Source of the DNA: an uncultured Helicobacter sp.
Lineage (GTDB): Bacteria; Campylobacterota; Campylobacteria; Campylobacterales; Helicobacteraceae
DNA: 11,510 bases
Direction of reading: 5' to 3'
Assembly (NCBI GenBank): GCA_944325475.1
Contig: CALVAF010000029.1
Location: 1 to 11,510 of the forward strand
Numbering within the stretch: position 1 is the stretch's first letter; every line of letters starts with the position of its first letter. The position numbers and the translations under genes were made by a program. The notes beneath the pieces were generated by a model. That model was not told the DNA's origin, searched no databases, and saw nothing but the letters and a program-made list of their open reading frames with translations. Shown piece by piece: positions 6,735-11,510 of this stretch.

Positions 6735-6742
6735 GGAAAGTG

Positions 6743-8173
6743 ATGGAAACGAACTATAAAGGAAGTGAATTGGAACAGACCATACTAGGCATTGACATAG
6801 GTTCCACCAAAATTTGTGCTGTAATTGCAAATTGCAAAGATGGGATTCCACACATTATAGGGACTGGATTCCACAAATCACAGGGGCTAAAAAAGGGGAC
6901 AATCACCAATATCGAACAAGCAAGTCGCGCCATCAAAGAAGCCGTCAATGACGCAAGAAGAGTTGCTGGAACGACAAGCAATAAAGCCACCGTATCAATC
7001 TCTGGAGCCTACACCAAAAGCACAGATAATTCTGGGATTGTGAATATCCCCAATAATGAAATTGGTATCAAAGAAATCAATCGTGCAATCCAAACTGCCC
7101 TCTATAATGCAACCATTCCCAATGAATATGAAGTGATTCACATTTTACCTTATAATTTCAAGCTTGATGACCAAGACTTCATTGATGACCCTATGGGAAT
7201 GACTGGAAATCGTCTAGAAGTTTCTGTAAGGATTATCACTGCACAAAAATCAAGCTTAGGAAACCTCAAAAAAGCCATTAAGGCAGCTGGGATTGAGATT
7301 CAAAACATTGTGCTTGCTTCCTATGCTTCCTCCATTGCAGTGCTTAGTGAAGATGAAAAAAATCTAGGCGTGGCTTGTATTGATATGGGTGGAAGCACTT
7401 GTGAGCTAATGATTCATGTGGGGAATTCTTTACGCTACAATGATTTTTTGGGCGTAGGTTCTAACCACATTACCAATGACTTAGCAATGGCACTCCATAC
7501 CCCCCAAGCTATCGCTGAGCAAATTAAGATTCAGTATGGTGGGCTACTCAAATCTCAAGAAGAATCCGAAAATCTCATTGAAATTCCAAGCATTGGCGGA
7601 GAAGATAGCCCCAAACAACAAGTCTCTCTATCATCTGTCTATAATGTCGTGTATGCACGTGTGGAAGAAACTTTGGTCATTCTTGAAAAATCTTTAGAAA
7701 GAAGCAACCTTAAAGAGCAACTTGGAGGCGGAATCGTCCTCACAGGCGGTATGGTGCAGTTAGAGGGCTTAAGAGACCTTGCGTCTGCTTTATTTGGGAT
7801 TCCAACAAGAATCGCAAAGCCCATAGAAATCAATGGGCTTTTCACAGATTTAAAAGGTCCAGAATGTTCCACAGCTATTGGGCTTATTTTGTATGCTTCA
7901 GGAAAATATACTAATTATGAAATTGATTCAGAGAAGCGAATCCGCTACCGCAGCGAAAAACTAGAAGAAAACCTAAGGCAGTTTCACACTCATATCCCCA
8001 TAGTAAATCCTTCACTAGATAAACCTACTATACATAATCCAGTCAATAGTGTCCCTAAGAGCGCTTCGGATATTAAGCAAGACCTCTCTGGAATCACAGA
8101 GATTAAGAAAATTACCGCAAGAAATGACAACATTTTTGTGCGAGTTTGGCAAAAATTAACGCAAATATTCTAA
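6743..8173 (+). CDS. ftsA: Cell division protein FtsA
   Basis: FtsA is an actin-like ATPase that tethers the FtsZ ring to the inner membrane and recruits the divisome. The 476-residue protein has the phosphate-1 loop LGIDIGSTKICAVI (about 15-28), the FtsA-specific 1C (SHS2) insertion after it (ISGAYTKSTDNSG through EYEVIHILPYNF), phosphate-2 ACIDMGGSTCELMIHVG (about 210-226), the adenosine motif GGGIVLTGGMVQLEGL (about 330-345) and GPECSTAIGLIL. A polar linker follows, and the end NIFVRVWQKLTQIF is an amphipathic helix of the membrane-targeting type. ATG 6743 is preferred over the in-frame GTG at 6740 because AAGGAA (6733-6738) is then 4 bases away rather than 1. It begins 8 bases after the ppiD-like gene and ends 22 bases before ftsZ, so it is almost certainly in one operon with both. 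Confidence 0.97.
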   Translation: METNYKGSELEQTILGIDIGSTKICAVIANCKDGIPHIIGTGFHKSQGLKKGTITNIEQASRAIKEAVNDARRVAGTTSNKATVSISGAYTKSTDNSGIVNIPNNEIGIKEINRAIQTALYNATIPNEYEVIHILPYNFKLDDQDFIDDPMGMTGNRLEVSVRIITAQKSSLGNLKKAIKAAGIEIQNIVLASYASSIAVLSEDEKNLGVACIDMGGSTCELMIHVGNSLRYNDFLGVGSNHITNDLAMALHTPQAIAEQIKIQYGGLLKSQEESENLIEIPSIGGEDSPKQQVSLSSVYNVVYARVEETLVILEKSLERSNLKEQLGGGIVLTGGMVQLEGLRDLASALFGIPTRIAKPIEINGLFTDLKGPECSTAIGLILYASGKYTNYEIDSEKRIRYRSEKLEENLRQFHTHIPIVNPSLDKPTIHNPVNSVPKSASDIKQDLSGITEIKKITARNDNIFVRVWQKLTQIF

Positions 8174-8195
8174 ATTTAAAAAGGAGTAGAGAAAG

Positions 8196-9356
8196 ATGGT
8201 TGATATTCAAGAAGTAAAACATGATTTTAGTGCCAATATCAAAGTAATTGGCGTTGGCGGGGGTGGCAGTAATATGATTGGTCACCTCATTGCAACAGGG
8301 ACTTATGATGGAATCGAACTTGCCGTAGCAAACACAGATGCACAAGCAATTAGCGTTTCTCCAGCGCCCATTAGAATCCAACTTGGAGCAAAACTCACAA
8401 AGGGCTTGGGTGCAGGAATGAAGCCACAGGTAGGAGAAGATGCAGCATTGGAGAATTATGAAGAGCTAAAGAGCTTTTTAGAAGGAACTGATATTGTCTT
8501 TATCTCTGCAGGGCTTGGCGGAGGAACAGGGACAGGCGCAGCACCCGTGATTGCAAAAGCTGCAAGAGAAGTAGGGGCATTAACTGTTTCAATCGTAACC
8601 AAACCTTTTATGTGGGAAGGCAAAAAAAGGGCTATGCTCGCTGAAGAAGGTTACAGAAAGCTAAGAGCAGAGAGCGATTCTATTGTCGTGATTCCAAACG
8701 ATAAACTTCTATCCATCATCGATAAAAATCTCGGCTTAAAAGACAGCTTCAGAATCGTCGATGATGTGCTTGTAAGAGCGGTAAATGGAGTAAGTGGCGT
8801 GATTCTATCCCATAGCGCAGGGGATATTAATGTGGATTTTGCCGATATGAAAACAGTGATGAATCACAAGGGGCTTGCACTCATGGGCATTGGCGAAGCA
8901 AGCGGTGTAGATGCTGCAAAAGAAGCTGTGAAAATCGCAATTGAATCACCTTTGTTTGATAATATGTCTATTAGCGGTGCTAAAGGTGTTTTGGTGCTTT
9001 TCTACCTCAATCCAGACTATCCAATGGCAGAAATTTCAAATGCAATGAGTGTAATTTATGACAATACCGACCAAGAAGCAGAAGTCATCTTTGGAACAAC
9101 CACAGATACAACCATAGAGCGTGACAAAGTGCGAATCACTATTGTAGCAACAGGATTTGAAAAAGAAACTTCCCAAACCCAAAGTCAAGAGAGCAATGAC
9201 AACTCCACTTTAACACTCGTCCCCCCAAAAGATTTAAGTCAAAAAATCAACCAACAAACTCCACTGATGAACACCAAAAAAAGAGTAAGTGGCGATGACT
9301 ATGTCAGCGAGGAATACCTAGAAATCCCAGCATTCCTAAGAAGACAGATGGATTAA
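8196..9356 (+). CDS. ftsZ: Cell division protein FtsZ (tubulin-like GTPase)
   Basis: FtsZ polymerises with GTP into the mid-cell ring that organises division. The 386-residue protein has every key element: T1 loop GVGGGGSN (19-26), NTDAQAI (46-52), the tubulin signature GLGGGTGTGAAPVIAK (106-121), the T7 synergy loop NVDFADMKTVM (212-222) with both catalytic aspartates (D214, D217), the globular C-terminal domain, and a polar linker rich in Gln, Thr and Ser. The tail EEYLEIPAFLRRQMD carries the conserved peptide that binds FtsA. AAGGAG (8181-8186) lies 9 bases before the ATG. Codon use resembles the genes upstream. Downstream it converges on glmS with a gap of only 26 bp and no clear terminator, so ftsZ transcripts may run antisense into glmS. 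Confidence 0.98.
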   Translation: MVDIQEVKHDFSANIKVIGVGGGGSNMIGHLIATGTYDGIELAVANTDAQAISVSPAPIRIQLGAKLTKGLGAGMKPQVGEDAALENYEELKSFLEGTDIVFISAGLGGGTGTGAAPVIAKAAREVGALTVSIVTKPFMWEGKKRAMLAEEGYRKLRAESDSIVVIPNDKLLSIIDKNLGLKDSFRIVDDVLVRAVNGVSGVILSHSAGDINVDFADMKTVMNHKGLALMGIGEASGVDAAKEAVKIAIESPLFDNMSISGAKGVLVLFYLNPDYPMAEISNAMSVIYDNTDQEAEVIFGTTTDTTIERDKVRITIVATGFEKETSQTQSQESNDNSTLTLVPPKDLSQKINQQTPLMNTKKRVSGDDYVSEEYLEIPAFLRRQMD

Positions 9357-9370
9357 AGGAAACTTATCCA

Positions 9371-9383
9371 CCCCCCCCCCCCC
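9371..9383. repeat. Homopolymeric C13 tract in the ftsZ-glmS convergent gap
   Basis: Thirteen consecutive C residues occupy half of the gap between the two convergent genes. On the minus strand the run is G13, and its first G is the third base of the glmS stop codon TAG. Length changes therefore leave the glmS product unaltered and do not touch ftsZ. Poly-G/C runs of this length are the usual slipped-strand phase-variation elements in Campylobacter and Helicobacter, but here the run is outside any reading frame I can support. Confidence 0.97.
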
Positions 9384-11173
9384 TACTCCACCGTTACACT
9401 TTTTGCTAAGTTTCTTGGCATATCCACATCATTTCCCAATCTCAACGCAACTTCAAGCGCAAAGACTTGAAGTGCCACCATCATTTCAAAAAACTCTTCC
9501 ATATAACTTTGCGATTCTGAAATTTTAATCCAATCATCACAACCCTCATAATATTCTGCGCTCAAAGCACAAATCATCGCATCTCTAGCACTTAATTCCT
9601 CCACATTGCTTTTAATTTTTTCATAAAGCAGATTTTTTGGCATTAAAGCCACGCAAAACAATCCAGTATCCGCAAGCGCAATAGGTCCATGTTTCATCTC
9701 GCCACTTGGGTAACCCTCTGCGTGGAGATAACTAATCTCTTTAAGTTTCAAAGCGCCCTCTAATGCTAAAGGATAGAAAATATCCCTCCCAATAAAGAAG
9801 AATCCATGCCCGTGCAAATAGCGTCTAGCAAGTCGTTTGATATGTTCATGCATTTTTTTATCCACTTCAGTTAGTCGCACCGCATTAAGCATAATCTGGA
9901 CTTGTTGTTTGCATTCAAGTTTAGAGAGTAGCTTTTTATTTTGCGCTAAATAACAAGAGAATATCCACAAAACCATTACTTGTGTCGCAAAGGCTTTGGT
10001 GCTTGCTACCCCTTTTTCAATTCCAGCCCTTGTTAGCAAACAAGCATCACTCTCTCTTACAATGCTACTATTATCAACATTACAAATACTTAGAGTTTGA
10101 AGATTCTTGCTTTTTGCTAATTTGAGGGCTTCTAAGGTATCTGCCGTTTCACCACTTTGAGAAATAACAATAAATAACTCATTTGGCTGCAAAATAGGGT
10201 CTTTGTAGCGGAATTCACTTGCAATCTCCACTTTAGTTTTCATTTTTGCAATTCTCTCTAGCAAATAGCTTCCCGCAATGGCAGCATGATAGCTTGTCCC
10301 ACACGCACAAAGTGTGATAGAAGCAACACTCCTAAAATCAAACTCACTTAATTCCTCAAAGCTAAACCCATCCTCACTCACGCGCCCCATCATCGTTTCA
10401 AGCAACACCTTATGCTGCTCATAAATCTCCTTTTCCATAAAAAAAGTAAAACCATCCTTTTGCGCAGAGAGCTTATCCCCACTTAGCTTTTTTATATTGT
10501 GCAACATATCAAAACTATGGATATCCATTACCCCCAAATTCCCATCTTCAAGGTAGCAAACCTCTTTAACAAGCCCAATAAGCGGTGCGTCTGAAGAAGC
10601 AAAAAAAATCCCTTCCCGTTCGCCCTTACCAATAATAAGCGGAGAGCCGTTTTTGGCATAAAAGATTTTGTCAGGATCTTTTTTGGTAATCAGCAAAATC
10701 GCATAAGCACCCTTTAAATCCGCAATAGTCCGCTTAAAAGCTTCAAAGGGATTTTCACTCTTTTCTAAATATGATTCAAAGAGATGCACAATCACTTCCG
10801 TATCAGTTTGCGAGATAAAATGATGCCCTGCTTTTTGAAGTGATTCTTTGATGCTTTGATAGTTTTCAATAATTCCATTATGCACGACATTACTAAGCTC
10901 CCCAAGATGTGGATGTGCATTGACTTCTGTGGGTTTGCCATGTGTTGCCCAACGTGTGTGTCCAATTCCTACCCCAAAGCCCATAGAAGCAAAACCTTCA
11001 CATTTTCTCTCTAGATTCACTAATTTGCCCACTGCCTTAAAAGTGTGTAAAGCCCCTTGTGAAAGCACCGAGATTCCAGCAGAATCATAGCCTCTGTATT
11101 CTAACTCTTTTAAGCCATTTAGCAAAATCGATTTTTTTTCATTATTTCCGATGTATCCGACAATTCCACACAT
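9383..11173 (-). CDS. glmS: Glutamine--fructose-6-phosphate aminotransferase (isomerizing)
   Basis: GlmS makes glucosamine-6-phosphate from fructose-6-phosphate and glutamine in the cytosol, the committed step towards UDP-GlcNAc for peptidoglycan and lipid A. The 596-residue length fits the bacterial enzyme (about 600). The N-terminal glutaminase domain starts with the nucleophile Cys2 (MCGIVGYIG), which is exposed by removal of Met, followed by EYRGYDSAGI (25-34), HTRWATHGKP (72-81), NAHPH and VVHNGIIENY. Two SIS sugar-binding domains follow, with CACGTSYHAAIAGSYLL, ISQSGETADTLEALK, the internal repeat IGRDIFYPLALEGALKLKE, and HAEGYPSGEMKHGPIAL. The protein ends in the invariant-type PRNLAKSVTVE. 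GGAG lies 6 bases before the ATG. No glmS ribozyme is visible or expected in this group. It lies 90 bp downstream of the oxidoreductase gene end on the same strand, and may have its own promoter in that gap. Confidence 0.98.
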   Translation of the reverse strand: MCGIVGYIGNNEKKSILLNGLKELEYRGYDSAGISVLSQGALHTFKAVGKLVNLERKCEGFASMGFGVGIGHTRWATHGKPTEVNAHPHLGELSNVVHNGIIENYQSIKESLQKAGHHFISQTDTEVIVHLFESYLEKSENPFEAFKRTIADLKGAYAILLITKKDPDKIFYAKNGSPLIIGKGEREGIFFASSDAPLIGLVKEVCYLEDGNLGVMDIHSFDMLHNIKKLSGDKLSAQKDGFTFFMEKEIYEQHKVLLETMMGRVSEDGFSFEELSEFDFRSVASITLCACGTSYHAAIAGSYLLERIAKMKTKVEIASEFRYKDPILQPNELFIVISQSGETADTLEALKLAKSKNLQTLSICNVDNSSIVRESDACLLTRAGIEKGVASTKAFATQVMVLWIFSCYLAQNKKLLSKLECKQQVQIMLNAVRLTEVDKKMHEHIKRLARRYLHGHGFFFIGRDIFYPLALEGALKLKEISYLHAEGYPSGEMKHGPIALADTGLFCVALMPKNLLYEKIKSNVEELSARDAMICALSAEYYEGCDDWIKISESQSYMEEFFEMMVALQVFALEVALRLGNDVDMPRNLAKSVTVE

Positions 11174-11259
11174 AAACTACTCCAAAAATTTGATTTGCCA
11201 TTGTGACATAAAATGGGTAAAAGTAAATAAAAAAGAAAAGGTCAGAAAGCAAAAGAAGG

Positions 11260-11278
11260 GAGGCTAAATTTTTGCCTC
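11260..11278 (-). terminator. Possible weak terminator after the oxidoreductase beta subunit gene
   Basis: On the minus strand GAGGC (11274-11278) and GCCTC (11260-11264) form a 5-bp stem around a 9-base A/T loop, overlapping the gene's last codons and its TAG stop. The bases that follow are pyrimidine-rich (CCTTCTTTTGCTTTC) but hold no clean T run until about 11240-11225. It is weak, and read-through into glmS is possible. Confidence 0.35.
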
Positions 11279-11510
11279 TTCTCTTCTTTGGAGATATTCC
11301 CAATACGCATCGACATCTTTTTGCCATTGCTCAATGATATGTTCATTCTCGGGCTTAAAAAGATGTTTAAATCGTGCTTGTGCACCAAGATAATCACGCA
11401 CTGGAATAACATTCTTTGGACGATAGGTAATTCTTAGCTCACGCCCATTAACAATTTCATAAAGAGGGAAAACCAAAGAATCAGTTGCCAAATCACTCAT
11501 TTCAATAGTT
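11264..11510 (-). CDS. porB: 2-oxoacid (probably pyruvate):ferredoxin/flavodoxin oxidoreductase beta subunit, C-terminal part
   Basis: Only the last 81 codons are present. The frame is open to the right edge, so the start lies outside. The visible part reads IEMSDLATDSLVFPLYEIVN, then a segment with ITYRPKNVIPVRDYLGAQAR, then FKHLFKPENEHIIEQWQKDV and a charged helix ending RREEAKI. The pattern of a WPLYE-like motif, K-P, a DYL..Q.RFKHL block and a final helix is that of the C-terminal tail of the thiamine-diphosphate-binding beta subunit of pyruvate and related 2-oxoacid ferredoxin oxidoreductases. These enzymes make acetyl-CoA and reduced flavodoxin or ferredoxin from pyruvate. Helicobacter uses the four-subunit form with the beta subunit encoded last, which fits a gene end here followed by an unrelated gene. 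The substrate (pyruvate rather than 2-oxoglutarate) is inferred, since the catalytic part is missing. An internal ATG at 11500 is not the start, because the match continues upstream of it. Confidence 0.8.
   Translation of the reverse strand, partial: TIEMSDLATDSLVFPLYEIVNGRELRITYRPKNVIPVRDYLGAQARFKHLFKPENEHIIEQWQKDVDAYWEYLQRREEAKI

Noticed and set aside
11174..11263. glmS ribozyme or riboswitch in the glmS leader
   Set aside because: The 90-bp gap holds only AT-rich sequence with a Shine-Dalgarno and no ribozyme core that I can recognise. The glmS ribozyme is essentially a Gram-positive feature.
1..11510. tRNA, rRNA, insertion sequence or prophage
   Set aside because: No tRNA-like clover sequence, no rRNA stretch, no transposase or integrase reading frame, and no terminal inverted repeats were found.

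Overview
The window looks like chromosomal DNA of a Helicobacter-type member of the Campylobacterota. The evidence is the AT-rich leaders, the gene block of a PpiD-like membrane chaperone followed by ftsA and ftsZ (the order I recall from H. pylori HP0977-HP0979), a CstA carrier, a separate-subunit 2-oxoacid:ferredoxin oxidoreductase beta chain, and simple-sequence repeats including a 13-base poly-C run. The species cannot be fixed from sequence reading alone.

Left third (1-1143): an octamer minisatellite runs off the left edge (1-216). Next to it, on the minus strand, is a decayed gene (887 down to 223) for a cyclophilin-like fold protein. The gene keeps a plausible promoter, a strong Shine-Dalgarno and most of its conserved core, but the core is split over several frames, with two breaks falling exactly at homopolymer runs. 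Its 3' end has grown two in-frame 9-bp repeats (STQ x4 and NAK x9). The rest, 888-1143, holds the upstream region of that gene and the leader of cstA.

Middle (1144-4089): cstA (plus strand, intact) ends at a strong hairpin that also serves a convergent minus-strand hypothetical gene (3295-3891). A divergent AT-rich intergenic region with two TATAAA-centred palindromes separates that gene from nusA.

Right centre (4090-9356): nusA, a PpiD/SurA-N-type membrane-anchored chaperone, ftsA and ftsZ are tightly spaced on the plus strand with no visible terminator between them, so they are probably co-transcribed. A possible 19-codon ORF fills the nusA-ppiD gap and ends in an overlap with the ppiD start codon. 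The block joins transcription elongation control, envelope protein folding and Z-ring assembly with its membrane anchor.

Right end (9357-11510): ftsZ and glmS converge with only 26 bp between them, and half of that gap is the poly-C tract, which abuts the glmS stop codon. glmS (minus strand) makes glucosamine-6-phosphate for cell wall and LPS. Upstream of it, also on the minus strand, is the 3' end of a pyruvate-type ferredoxin/flavodoxin oxidoreductase beta subunit cut by the window edge. Most of the window is ordinary housekeeping DNA. The unusual part is the repeat-rich, frame-broken locus at 1-887.
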